Shown: positions 22,911-35,864, numbered from the stretch's first letter. The stretch is 64,000 nt of DNA from Rhodosporidiobolus odoratus (GCA_034387635.1 JAOANU010000001.1:1984001-2048000), one strand, 5' to 3'. Translations and numbers: made by a program. The notes: a model not told the origin generated them from the letters alone.

Positions 22911-25900
22911 TCAACGAGTCAGGTCCAACAGAGGCTGCTTAGCCTGCTTCATGGCCTTCTCACTGTCCTTGACAAATCCATGCTTCTCCTCCCTGCCCAT
23001 CGCGCCCCACGCCCTCGTCGTCGGCTTCGAAACCGTCTTGTTCCTTGCAAGCGACGATGCCGGCGGTGCATTAGCCGAAGTGGCGCCAAGAGGTAAAGTC
23101 TGCGAGCGCGGGCTGAGGATGGCCGGGGCAGGACGGGAAGAGCTACGGGCGGCGGCGGCGATGGCGGCGGCAGGAGTCATGACAGTCGTGACGGGGGGAA
23201 GAGACGGGACGGGTGGAACTTCATCGGGCGAGGCGAACGCGGTTGAGGGGATGAGCGGGCCGGACAGGATGGGCGAGTTGATGGCGGAGGGTGAGGTAGC
23301 CGACCCCAGAACGGCTTGTTCTCGTTGGCGAGCGGCGACATTCTAGGACAACAATGAGAATGAGTATAAAGCACTTGTGAGGTAAGGGCGAGGAACGCAC
23401 CCCGGCTTCCAAGATCACTTTCACCCAGCTTTGCATCTCGTCTGCCGTCTTGACGCTCAGGAAGTGGCACCACTCGCTCTTCTCCTCGAAGTGAGCACGG
23501 GTAAGGCGAGACTTGAGGGCGAACACAAACGGCTTCGGCGCTTTGAGCTGCTCGGCGGTTTGGGTCGAGACAAAGTAGACGTCGAAGTTGGAGAGTTGGC
23601 AGAGGATAGTAGCGTCCTTGCCCTGCATACGACGACATACGATTAGTTGCGAAAATGAGACGAAAGAAAGTCCGCGACATACCTTTTCGGACTTGGAGTA
23701 GCTCACAGCGCCCTCCTTCATCTCGAGGAAGCGCTTTGACCACTTGCCCTTCTTGACCTCAAACTGAACAGGACCGGTCTTCGGCATGGTCGGGTGCAAA
23801 CGAGCCTACGAAGAGAAGATGGAGTCATATCAGCAAGATATGGAAACCGGCAGAGGTAAAGATGCGCACATGGCTCGACAGCACCGGCCAAAGCTGCGTT
23901 CGCTTAAACAAAAGCACGTTCGACTCATTGTCCCACGATTTAACGACATCGGCAACGAGCTCGTACTCGCGGATAGGGCGCTCTGTGGAGGTCATGAAGA
24001 ACAAGTCAGGATTTAGGAGAAGCAGGATAAAGCAAGCGAGGAAAGAAACGCACCGATACCCATGCTCCGCCACACTTCGTACAACGCCCACCCACCTTCA
24101 AGCGCCTCCTTCGGCGACCCAGGCTTGCCCAGCGCTCCCTTGCCCTTCGCGAACGCGACAATCTCACCCGCAAGCGTCTTGTCGCTAATGCTGACCGTAA
24201 GATGCTGACTGCAAGTGACGTCGAGGTAGACGCGCTGCTCAACAGGTGGAGGGGATGAGACTGTACCAGAGCGAGCGCGGGAACCGAGTGTAGGACGACG
24301 AGCGAGAGCATGGCCGTTGGACGAGTCGACTGTCGAGGATTTAGCGGAAGAAGCGGACGCTTTGCGGCTCATCCCAGTTGGCTGCGAGTCCGGATGGAGG
24401 GAAGGTCGACGAGAGACTTGCGGGGTGACGTTTGCAGCGGAGATCGGCGGCGAGGTGGAAGACTTGGGGTGGAGCGAAGGACAGTGGGCGAGCGGTGGCT
24501 GGGGAGCATCCGGCTGAAGGGAAGGTCGGCGAACGAGGGACGCTTGCGGAACATCCGGGTGGAGCGACGGACGACGAGCAAGAGGCGCTGGGTCACTGGT
24601 AGGGGGAACGGGAGGAGGGCGCATAGTCGGCATGGGAGGTACGTTTTGCGGGGGCGACGATCCGGTTCTCGAGACGGACTTGGCGCGGCTCCTTCCACCA
24701 CCGGTCGATAAAGAGTGCTGGAGGCTGGAGGGCTGGGCAGCCAGTAGCTCCTGCGTCATGACGGGAGAGTCCATCGTGAGAGCAGAGTCGGCCACCATCG
24801 GGTCGAGGGGGCTGGACGGCGAGCGCTTCATACCCGTGGTAGCAAAAGCCCGACGGTCGATAGATGCATCGTTCTGAGGAAGGAGTGTGTCGTGGCCGGC
24901 AAACTGGAGGGAGGTGATGGTCGAGCAAGAAGGATAGGTGCCGACCGAGGGCATGGTGGAAAGGGGAGACTTGATGGAGTGAGTCGCCGGTCCGACGGAG
25001 TCATGACCATCCGTCGAGGTGGGAGGCGTAGCCACCATCGCCGCAGTCTTCTCCAGCTCGAACGGGTCTTCAACCGTCCCACTCCTCGACTTGACCGTGC
25101 TCGCCATCTTGCCCTTCTTTTCCTGCTCCTTCCGCTCGCTCCTGCGCTTCTTCGCCGCCGTCACCCTCAGACTCTTTTGCGCCGTAAGCGCTCCGGGTAC
25201 CACCACTCCAAGCGGTTTATCATCCTCATCCGACTCGTCCGTCCCTTCTCCATAGTCATCTTCGCCGCTCGACTCTTCATCGTCGTCAACGATGGCAGGT
25301 ACGGGACGGAGAGGGTTGATAGTCGGGACCTGTACTGGGAAGGCCTGGATCTGTTGCGGCGGGAAGAAGACCTGCTTGTCGAGTCCAGGACCAATGGACA
25401 GAGGGGAAGTCGCGACCGCACTCTTGAGCGCCTCGAGCAAGGCGGGAGACGTCGGGCGCGACCACTTCGAATCCTCGAGAGGCGAGGTTGGCCTGCTCGA
25501 CGAGCGAGACTGCGAGCGATCTTGGCCGCTGCTCGACTTGGTAGGAGGAAACACGCTCGAGGGTTGGAAGAAGGAAGAGGTGCGGGCTGGACGCTTGACG
25601 ATGAGCTGCTGATCGGGGTCAGTCGCTTTGAGGAAAGAAGCGAGAGAGACAGGGTGATCGGCGGCAGTGGGCGAGGTGGGACCGGCGGAGGGAAAACCCG
25701 AGTCTGTCGGCGAGAGGGCATCCTGGAAGGGCGAAGGGAGCGCCTTCTCGTAGACTGAACCGGCAGAGGGAGAGATGGGAGTATCGGGGAAGATGGATTC
25801 GGCGGGAGAGGTCTCGCTCGAGAACAGAAGAGATCCCTGGGCAGTGGAAGGAGTGCCGGTGATATCGAGAGTCAGAGCCGGAGACTGTTCACTGTGATTT

Positions 25901-28230
25901 CTCTTAGCCGAAGCTTCCAGCCCATTGGCCTTGGCAACGTCGATGACGATTGGCGTACGAGTGCGGGCGGGGAGGTGCTCCTTAGGCATAGGCGGGAGAG
26001 GCGGGATGATCTCGCCATTGCCGTCCTTCTTCCCCGGCGCCGGTTGTTCTCCGAAGTACATCGATAAGCGCTTCTTCACCTTGGACGTTGCCTCACCGGC
26101 TTTACCAAACGAAAGAGTACGAGGATGTGCGGAGAAGGCTTGCGGCGAAAGAGAAGACGGGGAGGCGGGGCCGAAAGGGCGGCGGGTGGGCGAAGTTGGC
26201 GAGCGGAAAAGGCTGTTGAGCTTCGGCGACGAGATGGACTGACGCTTCATGCCGCTCTGCTTCGGAGTCGGCTGCGCAGGCGAATCGGTCACGGCGGTCG
26301 AGTTCTCCTTGCTGTCCAGGTTGGAGCTGCTCTTGCTCGACTTGAGAAGCGTCGACAGTGCCGCCTCGCTCTTGCGCTTGACGAGGCCGAAACGAGGGGA
26401 GGACATGCTGGACGGCGACTGGTTCTCCTTGGCTGACTGCTGCAGGACCGCATCGCTCTTGCACTTCTTGAGTATGCCAAAGGAGGAGATGCGCTTGATG
26501 GTGCCGAAGGTCGAGGAAGGCGAGGCGGGGAGGGTGGGCCGCTGGCCGTAAGCTCCAGGGCCGGGTGGCGGCACCGCTTCGATGACACGAATATGGTCGT
26601 GTCGGCCTTGCTCAGGCTGCGGGTCCGCCAACTCCTCCTGCTGGTCCTCGTCGGCCTCCAAGATCGCCGCCGGGGTTGGCGCCGCGAACCACGTAGGGAT
26701 GCCTCCCATATCGAGCTCTCCGAGCAGATCAGATCGCGCAAAGTATCCCTCGTTTCCGAGGGAAGGAGAAGCACGTCCTGACGAGGTGGGCGACGCGGAA
26801 GCGGGGCTTCCTTCGACACGCTGGCGCAGAGACGAGCTGCGTACGCTGAAGTGCGAATTGGTCGGGCTGGGCAGCGGGAAGGAGTGCTCCTCTGGCGAGA
26901 TCGGTGCGAGAGAGTTGGCGCGGGGACGAGAGAGCGTGGCTGCGAAGGACCCGCCCTCAACGAAGGGAGAAGCGAGAGCAGGGCAGGTAGAGGTCGATAC
27001 GATGGCGGTAGCGCTGAGAGGTGCGGGACGCGTTGAGCGGGTGGAATGGTAGGGCGAGTATGCGGCCGAAGCAAAGAGGGGAAGGGTCGAGTTGAGCTCT
27101 GGCGGGAAAGGTTCCTCCTTGTCCCTCTGCCCAAACGAGGTGTTCGCCGCCGTACTAGCAAGGGTGGACGCGCCAAATGACTTGCTCGAGAGGCTTGAGC
27201 GGGACGAGGCGGACGACGAACGAGACCGCGAGAGTATGGGCGAGGGAGAAGCAGACTCGACGTTCGTCTCTGTTGACGAGAACAGCCCGAGCCCCTGCAT
27301 ATCGCGGGTCTCTCCAAGCTCTGCCAGCTGCTCGAAGACCTGGTCCTCTGCGGTGTCGACGCCCAGTGACAGGGTCGAAGGATTGCGAGACGGTATGGCG
27401 GGGAGGGAAGGCGGGACAGGGAACGCCATGAGGTCGCTCGACCGCCTACGGTCCGCAGGGGGATGAACGGGGAGGTCGAGATCGAAGGACCTGGGGTTCA
27501 TGAACTGATCGATGGAAGGGAAGTCGGCAATGTCGAAAGCGTCTTCGGAAGAGGTGCCAGAAGCAAAGGAGGAAAGGGAGCTAAGCGAGACGTCCTTGGC
27601 GCCAAGCGTTGCAAAAGGGGCCTTCTGGAGGAAGCGCACAGTCAGCGTCCGAAGAGAGAGCAGGGCAGGGGGAAGAGAGAGGGGAAGGATACGCACAGCC
27701 GGCTCCGCCTGCGCTTCGGTCCGTTCCTTTCTCGGGCTTTCCTCCTCATTCTCCTCCATCAGTACATTCCCTTCCAACCAACTACCTCTCCTCGACTGTG
27801 GCGCGTCTGAGACTGCGCCACCAAAGCCAAGCTGCTCGATTTCTGCCAACCGTTCATCGAGCAGAGCGAGCGAATGCCTCAGCGTCGGATCCATTGGCGC
27901 CTTTCCATTGTTCCGGCGCGGGCTAGCTTCGACTTCTTCCACCGGTCGAGCGAGCGGAAGGAGCTGAGCTGCGACGAGTTCGGTCGGGGTCGGAGGGGGA
28001 AGAGGAGGGAGGCCAATGGTAGGGAAATCGGGCGAAGCGGGCGAGAGAACGACGGAAGGGGATTTGGGGCGGCAGTCGTAGTCATTCTGAGGGTCGGGTG
28101 AGGCGGTAGGGATGGTGACGGGTGAGAGTTGCGGGCGAGATCTAGATCGGCGGAAGATGTTCTTGAGGGTGGGAGAGAGAGGCGAAGTGGGAGGAGAGAC
28201 GACGTCCCCTGAGGGTATGGCGGAAGGCAT
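22911..28230 (-). CDS. Large RA-PH tandem-domain protein (Grb7/MRL-like module)
   Basis: Exons 27697-28230, 24054-27624, 23870-23982, 23683-23805, 23401-23622, 22911-23342; 1664 aa. Residues ~1-1290 are Ser/Pro-rich and disordered with many SP and RRPSL motifs, which look like phosphosites. A Ras-association-like domain follows (YLDVTCSQHLTVSISDKTLA, GWALYEVW), then the linker ERPIREYELVADVVKSW, and a PH domain (KTGPVQFEVKKGKWSKRFLEM, VYFVSTQTAEQLK, EKSEWCHFLSV, MQSWVKVILEA). RA immediately followed by PH is the arrangement of Grb7/10/14 and RIAM/lamellipodin, which link small GTPases to membrane lipids and actin. A polarity or signalling role is therefore inferred. Intron 27625-27696 is 72 nt with no stop, so its retention would add 24 residues without breaking the frame. 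The PH exons are sometimes open on their own but belong to this gene. Confidence 0.85.
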
Positions 28231-28911
28231 GGCGGGAGTCGCAGAGCGGGTAGGTGTGCTCCTGTCGGTGTTGATGAGCTGCTCGGTATGTACGACTAGT
28301 CCAAAGTGGTTGCGATAGCGAAAGTGAAGGTAGCGCGAAGAGAGGGGGAAAGGGGTCCGAGGTGGGTGGGTGCACGACCCCGAGTCGTGTTAGAAGTGTT
28401 GAGTCCGTTCAGGCGTGTACTATGTCCGTCAAGCTGTATAGCAGCAGTACTCTGAGCCAGTAAGAGACTGCTAGCAAGAGATGCGTCGAGAGTAAAGCAA
28501 AGTTTGAAGTTGAATGATCACCAAACATCGCCGACGCGTCTCGCCCGTTCCGAATTGCTTGCCCGGTCAACATCAAAACCAAAAGCGTAAGACAGCCGCG
28601 TAATGCAATCCAGACTTTCTGCCCTGTCAGCCCATGGAACAAAAGAATACAACCTTGGGCATCGAGCCGCTTCCTCGTCGTCTGTCCCACCTCGCGCCAA
28701 CCTTCCGCTTAGTCCGCTCCGGTTTCTCTCGACAGCCCGCTTGCCGCGATACTGTACCATCCAGGACGCCCCCAGTGAGGGTGCATAACATGCTGACTGG
28801 TCAATGCAAAGCCAAGCTGAAACAATACCGTAATCCTGCTTATTTCCTTCTGGCTCGGCGTCGACCTCCCTTTCTTCCCGTCCCTGCCTCCCCATCTGCA
28901 TACATAGCTCC
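28231..28911. other. RA-PH promoter and 3' flank of the esterase gene
   Basis: About 680 bases with several short open frames on both strands and no recognisable domain. A leader for the RA-PH gene is expected at the left side. No repeat or RNA gene seen. Confidence 0.35.
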
Positions 28912-31900
28912 TCATCTTGCAAACACAGGGTTATTGATATTGAGGAACCGCATAGCCTCGAGTCGGTCCGAATCTGTCACGACAGTCGTTTTGGCCCGGG
29001 CGAGTTGGAGGGTCAGTCGATCCATGGTGTATTGCGGCCAGTGAGGAACTGTAGAAGCGTAAGGAGACAGCGTGAGTTTGCTTGCTCGAGATCCGTAGAG
29101 GGAAACGAAAGAGGAGGGATCGGTGGCTGGGAATAATTGAAAATGGAGCAGGCTGCAAAACAACGTACGGCCAGGTCCATTCGGGTTCAAGTGGTGCACG
29201 AAGTTACTGCGCGCACACGAATCCGCTCGACTATCAGCCCACGAGCTCGACCAAGCTGGCTCAGAAGAACCGGAGGAAATAGGTAGAACTCGTACGCACA
29301 TGAGATAGCTCGCCATATCCCGCGAAAGCACAACCATTTCAGGATCATTCGCCTCAGGATGGTTGAACCAAGAAGGAAGATCGGCGCCGTGTTGTACTGC
29401 AGATCGACAACAGCTCAGTATGCCTTCGCTCTCTGGAAGGCCCGCTACCCACAGGCTTGAAAGACGGGCAAAAAGCTGAATGGTGCAAAACAACCGACGT
29501 ACCACCCATCCTCTCCTCTGCCCCCTCCCTCTTCTCAACAAACACATAATTCCAACTGTCCTCTCCAAAATCCTTCGGAGTCTCTCTCAAGAAATGTCTC
29601 CTCGGCGCCTGAAACAAGATATCGCCCACAAACGCCGAGAGTCGTTTGTAGGTCGAGGTTAGACCAAATGCTTCGGGACCGGTGTTGAAAGGGGAGCCGG
29701 AGGAGGGGGTGGGAGGGTAGTAGGAAAGGATGGGCTCGAGGAGGTCTTCGACGGCCCCGTAGGTGAAGTCGAAGATATCTGCGTACGGTGGAATTCGGAT
29801 GAGTGAAAGGAGAGATGCAGGAACTAGCAACCCCTGCAATTTGCGAGAAAAGCCAACGAAGGCAGCGTGATGCAAGACCCCTCTCACTCACCCTTGATCA
29901 CCTCCAGAAACTCCCCCTCACCTTCTCCAATATCTTCCGCCACGAACCTCGTCCCTTCATCCAGTACAGCACCCATGACCACGGGGATCTTGGCATAGTC
30001 TCCCCGATTGATGCGGATCGAAGGGCGGACGTCGAGCCATCCTCCTGAGCCGCGGGGACCGTTGACTTGGCCGGCGCCGGTGCCCCATTCGCCTTCGAGG
30101 ACCTGTGAGAATGACATAGTCCCGCGGTAATAGTTCGCAGAGATCGATGCGTTGTGGTGGAGCAGCAGAACGGGTTCAGAGGATCAGCGTAAAGTTCAGG
30201 TCTAATATAGGCATCGACAGTCGGTTACGTACAGGATAGTAAGGGAACCACCCGTTGACCGCATAGTCATCCGTCAATACCCTCGTCGCCTGATACAACT
30301 CGTCGATACTCAACCCTCTCAAACAAGCGAGAAGATCATCGTTCATGGGCGGGCCTCGATCTCGCTGAATTGGGGAAGGACATTGAGCGGGACCGGGGAG
30401 AGGGTGGAGCGTACGCGCTGAGGCATCGTGCGGCCAGGGGACGGGGAAGCTGCCGAGGTAGACAAGGGTGAGTTTCGCGAACGGGGTGAAAGTGTGATGA
30501 GCAGGAAAGGGACGAACGAGGTCGGCGCGCCGGATAGCATGAAGGCTAGAGCAGAGCTCGGGAGCAGTGATCAGCTTTTGAAGGCTCAAAGAAAAGGGGG
30601 AAGGGTCGAAAAGCGGAAACATGTGAGCTCACCTCCCCTGAAGAGCCCCTCCTGATCTGTATAAAGCTGATGCAACCCCACACTCATAGCTCCCGCCGAA
30701 TGTCCCACCAGCGTCACCTTCTCCGTATCTCCTCCAAACCCTTCAATGTATGTCTTGATCCATCTGAGTGCGAGGATCTGGTCCTTGAAGCCGACGTTTA
30801 GGTCGAGGTCCGTAGGGGCGCGGATGGGAACGTGTGGCTGCATCGGAGGATCGCCCGGGGCCGGAGGAGAGGCGGTGAAGCCGAGGGCGCCGAGGCGGTA
30901 GCTGGGTGGAAAGGGTAGGTGCTTTAGCCCGGACCAAAGGATCTCTTCAAACACTATGCAAGGACCCACTTGATGCTGACAAACACCATCTCCTCCTTCA
31001 GCTCTATTGAGCGATGCATGAGGTCGCGAGGATTGTACTTTTTCTCGGCGGAGGTACCGCCAACGAAGCCACCGCCATGTATCCTGACGATGTAGGAGGA
31101 AAAGTGAGTTTAGGAAGGTCAACCAGGTAAGGCGCGAGGTCAACGAAAGATGGGAGACGTACCAGACCATCACGGGCAAGAGCGTATTGTTTGGTCGCTG
31201 TACTGGGGAGAAGATGTTGAGCCTGCGAATCGGGAAGGTCAGCAGGTCAGGCTCAAGGACTCGCCCTGCAAGTACGCCCCGCTCACGGCCCACATGGGTG
31301 GCGAGGGGACGGTTGACCCAGGAGTTCACGAAAGCCTGACACACCTCAAGCAGTCTTCGTGCCCGTCGAACTCGTCCTTTGGCCCATCCTTTCCATCTTT
31401 TCTGGGTCGCGGCCTGACGCATCCCTCATCCCACTTGTCCATGACCATCTCCTTCTCCTTTCCTTCCTTGACCTCGTCCAACCACTCGCTGACCCTGAAG
31501 CGCTTGTCCCCTTCTGGACCCTTGGCATACGGGACGGCTTTCCACCCCCAGTAGCGATCATCGATTCTCTCCTTTGCAGCTCTGTAGCGTCTTCCTCGAA
31601 CGCGTACCGAGGTGTTGGTGGGTATGTACGAGATGGGTATGGGTTTGGGGTGCCAAGGGTTGTAGCGAGCCGAGTAGTCGTCGACTTTGGACGAGAGGCG
31701 GTCGTAGTAGTCGGTGTTGATCGAGGTATATCGGTGTAGCTTGTAGAGTCCGACGAGGACGACGAGGATGGCGAGGGTTCTCCGTACGGGTGTCCGACCT
31801 AGGAGGGCTGAGAGGCGGGAGATGGGAGAGGAAGCGGTGCGTTTTGGTGCTGGTGGGGGGTAGTCTGAAGCGAACGAGTCGTCTGGGTCTAGTGCGGTCA

Positions 31901-32039
31901 GGGGTATGCGTGCCTCATCCGTGTGAGTATCGTCTTCGCTGTCGTGTCCGCCCAGTACACGCAATGGGTTTCTTGATTGCCGTGTGGAGCGAGATGTTGC
32001 TGATGAAGTTGAGGGACGGAGGAACGCTGGCCAGGGCAT
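28912..32039 (-). CDS. Membrane-anchored type B carboxylesterase/lipase
   Basis: Best model: 31345-32039, 31163-31222, 30970-31083, 30633-30901, 30415-30545, 30233-30364, 29892-30102, 29503-29778, 29300-29396, 29169-29206, 28912-29048; 719 aa. An alpha/beta-hydrolase: the oxyanion-hole motif IHGGGF, the nucleophile in GHSAGA, the acidic residue in AVLDEGT and the His in QHGADLP are all present. A ~100-residue cytoplasmic tail with DSEDD is followed by one helix (TLAILVVLVGLYKL), so it should be a type II membrane protein with the hydrolase facing the lumen or outside. EDCLRLNIFSP is the usual family signature. The junction around 30364-30545 is uncertain: an extra intron ending CTCGGCAG (giving SFPVPWPHDAS) also fits. 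The substrate cannot be told from sequence. Confidence 0.85.
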
Positions 32040-32182
32040 GTCGCATGTGAGGAGGGCTTAGACGAAGGATATTTGTTGCTTATGGGAGCATCAGAGTGCA
32101 GACTGGTTGGAGAATGGGGACCTGCAATCGACTCTTGTCTGCCGCCGCTTGTCTCCTTTGCCTCCACTCTTCAACACCGGCT
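32040..32182. promoter_or_regulatory. Compact bidirectional promoter, esterase and BSD2
   Basis: Only 143 bases separate two divergent start codons, so both 5' leaders and core promoters must fit or overlap here. No TATA-like element is obvious. The BSD2 start could lie further upstream, which would narrow this still more. Confidence 0.5.
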
Positions 32183-34222
32183 ATGGTTTCACTGTTTACA
32201 AGAGGATCACCTCAGTCGCAGCACTACTCTACTCCACCTACTACCGACTACGCCTCATTCGACCTACCATCCGACGACGACGACGAAGACGATTACTCCG
32301 CCGCCCCATCTCACTCTCACCACCACTCAACCGCCTCTCCTAGCCTACAAGCACACCAGGGACCACCACCCTCTACATCGGAGTCGCTTCACCACCCCCT
32401 CTCTCACTCGTTTGCTCTTTCCGATTCCTCCACCTCGGCATCTCCTCCCCAAGCCCCGCCTCTCCTTCCCTTGGCATCCTCGTCCACCTCTCACCTAGAC
32501 TCCTACCAGCCCTCCTTGTCTCTACCAGGAAGCTACGACTTTGAACCCCAGCCTGATCCCACCCCGTCAGCCCCACCTCCTACCATCCCTCAACTCACCC
32601 GCCCCGTTCCAAACTCGCTCTCGTCCCGCCAGCCTCGCGCTCCTGCAGGCGCACACGGCGATGCAGAAGACGACTCGTATGGCCACGCCCGGAGCCGAGA
32701 TGCAGGAGGAGGAGGACTGCTGAACTGGCGAGGACTCGTCGGACGCTTGCGAGGCCAACCCGCCGGTGGGGAGAACCCCGAACAAGGCGGTAGAAGAGGG
32801 GACCGCAGCGAGTCCCACGGCTTACTCTTCGCGCACGACCAGAGCGACGACACCGACACGGAAGGACGGACGAGTTACCCTCCACCTTCGGCGCAGGGCG
32901 GCGGCGTACGGAATATTCACCTTCCTTTGCCGGCGAGACCGCCTCAGTTTGCTGCACCTGTAGGTGCCGCGGCGGGGGCGCCGGGAGGCAGAGTCTTTGG
33001 AGGCGGACAAGGAAATGATGGCGTGTTTGCGAACCTGAGTGCGAAGCCGGATAATCCTGGCGGACTGGATGTGGTAGGAGAAGGACCCGACAAGGACGAG
33101 GTTTTGCCTGTACGTCTTTCGTCCCACTTGCTTTCGCGCCAATATCGCATTCACAGTATCTGTCTTGTAGTCTTACAACGCTGCCAATCTCGACTCGACC
33201 CCTCCTTATTGGGAAACAACCGTCATCACCCCTGGCGGGCCTTTCTCTGCGGACGACATCATCGTCGACGGCCTCCCCGTCGGCAACTTCTTCTCTTTCG
33301 CTTGGAACCTCTTGGTCAGCATGAGCTTCCAGTTTGTCGGTCAGTCTTCATTCGCTTTTGCCTCGGAATCTGCTTTGCTATTCCATCATGTTGTGAGGGT
33401 GTCTCGCTGAGCCGCGTTCTGTGCAGGCTTCCTCCTCACCTATCTCTTACATACCACTCACGCCGCCAAGAACGGTTCTCGTGCTGGTCTCGGTATCACC
33501 CTCATCCAGCTTGGCGTGCGCACCCCTTTTTCTCGCGGATTCAGGACTCCCTCGCTGACTTGCTCGCACCTTGCAGTTCTACCTCAAGCAACGGACCGAC
33601 GGTCTGGAAAACGCTCCCGGCGATGCCACCGGTCTCAACGGCGCCGCCGGACCTGCAGCCGACGAACGCTGGTCCTGGTGGGGCGATTCCTACCCCGAAG
33701 ACGCTCCCACCGCTACGACAACAGCCCTCGGCTCCCTCCCGACCCAGATCGGCGCCGCGCTCGCTGGAGCACTGGATGCGAGTGATCCGGATGCTACGGC
33801 TGCGGCGACGGCGAGTCCATTCCCGAGTTTGATGGGCGATACGGGAGTTGATTCGCAGGAGATGATGGAGATGAGTGTGCAGGCTAATGAGTGGATGGCG
33901 TTCTTCATGATCACTGTCGGGGTGCGTTTCACTTCTCCCTGCTTTCTGCCTTTCTCCTTGTGCGCCTTTTCGGCGAGCGTTGCAAGGGCTGCGTTGACAC
34001 GCAAGGGCTGCCCTGACATTGTTCCTCACGCAGTCCTTCCTTCTCATTGGTGGCTGCTTGAGCTACTGGCGAGCATTGCGGTCCGGTCTCTCTCGCCCCT
34101 GCTTGCGCAATCACCGAAGCTGACATCTTCCTTCCTCCGTCTCTTTGCACAGCTGGGCGCGCGCTCTCCGTCAAGGCCAAGGACCCGGCGCCGACGCGGA
34201 GAATATGGTCTCTGTCTCGTAA
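32183..34222 (+). CDS. BSD2: Bsd2/NDFIP-family adaptor of HECT ubiquitin ligases
   Basis: Exons 32183-33109, 33171-33339, 33427-33515, 33577-33921, 34034-34080, 34153-34222; 548 aa. Bsd2 is a Golgi/endosome membrane protein that brings Rsp5-type ligases to cargo such as metal transporters. The PPxY motif (DSTPPYWETTV) lies just before the membrane domain and is the WW-binding site of the family. Three helices follow: FFSFAWNLLVSMSFQFVGF, GLGITLIQLGVQFYL and WMAFFMITVGSFLLIGG. The N-terminal ~310 residues are Ser/Pro/Asp-rich and much longer than in yeast Bsd2. FANLSAKP before the PPxY is a family-like signature. The last intron has a weak GTCCGG donor, but splicing gives SYWRALRWARALRQ and a consistent phase. 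The start is the first ATG in frame; an extra 5' exon cannot be excluded. Confidence 0.88.
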
Positions 34223-34609
34223 CTCCAGCTCTCGTCCTTCTTCCGCTTGTACCGGTATCTTGAGACGTTTTTCTCGCACGCCGTTTCCCTTTGTTAGCAC
34301 TAGCCTCGCTTTCGTCGCGCCTCGTTCCGTAGTCTAATCCTTTGACTGCTGTTGCAGTGTAACATTGCCTGCTTGCCGCTTCGCTAGACGTGCTGAGCGC
34401 GACAGACGGAGTTAGGGTTCCCGTTGTCTTCTCTCGTTCCGCAATGAGTTCTTACGGACCTGGCAACCTGACACCGGCATGTCCAACAAGCTGTGCTTCG
34501 CTTTGACCCCTCGCTGACACTCTGGTTGCTGCAGGCTCCCTCACCTCCTCATCCCTCCACCTCCGGGTCTCATCAGCGTTCTCCTCTTCCTCCCTCACAC
34601 TTGTCAGCT
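34223..34609. other. Intergenic between BSD2 and the 200-aa gene
   Basis: About 390 bases between tandem plus-strand genes, pyrimidine-rich over 34500-34600 as expected for a leader. Nothing else recognised. Confidence 0.35.
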
Positions 34610-35378
34610 ATGAGTCGGACCCTGGCTGCTGCTGCTGAAGATCAAGATATGGCAGACGATGGAGCGAGTAGTGCGAGTAGTAACGCTGGAGACGATCTCT
34701 TGATGGAGGACGAGGACGATGACCAGGTGCGCACCCTGTTCCAGTTGTCAGTATCTGATGCACCCACCCGTGAGGTATGATGCTGACTAGCACGACTACA
34801 CCGTGGCTCAGTCCTCTCGCTTCCTCCGCCCTTCTGCCGATACACTTCTTTCCCCACCCCACGCCCCAATTCAAGGCGGCAGCCCCTCCACCCGTACCTT
34901 CAACCCCAATCGTTCTTCCCGTCCAAGCTCGACTCGCAATCGGCTGTCTCGCGCGGCTGAGTCTGTGTATGCTGCAGGGGAGAGGGGACCAAGAGGAGCA
35001 GGTGGAGGAAGGAGAGGACATTCGGGAGGTCAAGGTGGGTATGGGGAAGAGGAGGGGAGGAATGTCGAGGAGAATGTATTGAGTAAGGTGTTAGACAGAG
35101 AGTATGTTGGTAGGCGTAAGTTGTTTGCTCGAATACTTTCTCCCTCGTTCCAGCGTTTTCTTTCCTCCCGCCGCCTTGAGCACGGGAGTTCTTATTGAGC
35201 TTCATCTTTTCCTGCAGTCACCTTCGACCCCTTCCTTCAGCAACTTCAAGCCCTCAGGGCGGCGCCGGCCGCCACTCCCGCTCCTTCAGCACCCGCTCCT
35301 TCAGCTGTAGGACCCGCTACACCTTCTACGCCGTCTTCCGCCCCGGCTGCACCTGCGGCTGCTCCAACAGCCGCCTGA
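34610..35378 (+). CDS. Small unrecognised protein, 200 aa
   Basis: Exons 34610-34726, 34791-35115, 35218-35378, phases consistent. The N-terminus is acidic (DDLLMEDEDDDQ), followed by a polar middle with SSRPSSTRNRLSRAAESVYAAGE, then RNVEENVLSKVLDREYVGR, a short motif LTFDPFLQQLQALR and a Pro/Ala tail. No membrane span, no signal peptide and no domain I know. Two short conserved-looking islands (ENVLSKVLDREYVGR and TFDPFLQQLQALR) straddle the second intron. The length would suit a small complex subunit, but that is speculation. Not recognised. Confidence 0.65.
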
Positions 35379-35864
35379 ACGGTGCATACACCGTGCCCTC
35401 TACCTACCCCGAGGTCTCACGCCTATGGGTCAACTTGCCCTACGCTTCTCCTTGACTTGCTCGTCCTTTCCGCCGTTGTTACCTTCTATCCAGTAGTCCC
35501 TGTACCGCACTCACCCGTCTTCTCATCGTCACCCTCTGTACCTAGTATACCCTCGTTTCGTTCCATCCTCCCCTGCGCATTTTTAGCCGTGACGTGCGAA
35601 AAATAAGCAGATGTGTGCTTCCCAAAGCCAAGGTCCTCCGCCGAGGAGACTAGAAGCGTCTGAAAGCTCGTCGTGGTGCAAGTCCGTCGTCTAAGGACTG
35701 GCTAGCCAGGCAGACGGCTCTGCGAAGGAGGCGACAAGAGGGCCCTCTTCATAGAGCCAAAGTTGGACTGTGTTCGTAGGAGTGCTACAAGTTACAGAGA
35801 TCCGCCCGCAGCCCGTTCCCAAACACTTCATATACATCCGCCGACAAGATTTGCCCTCGCGGCA
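35379..35864. other. 3' intergenic between convergent genes
   Basis: About 490 bases between two 3' ends, T-rich near 35500-35590. No reading frame with domain resemblance, no repeat. Confidence 0.35.

Noticed and set aside
23221..23799. PH-domain protein as a separate gene
   Set aside because: It contains two unspliced introns and joins in phase with the RA-domain exons upstream, so it belongs to the larger gene.
24892..25758. 288-aa open frame on the plus strand
   Set aside because: Antisense to the RA-PH disordered region, Arg/Gly-rich and featureless.
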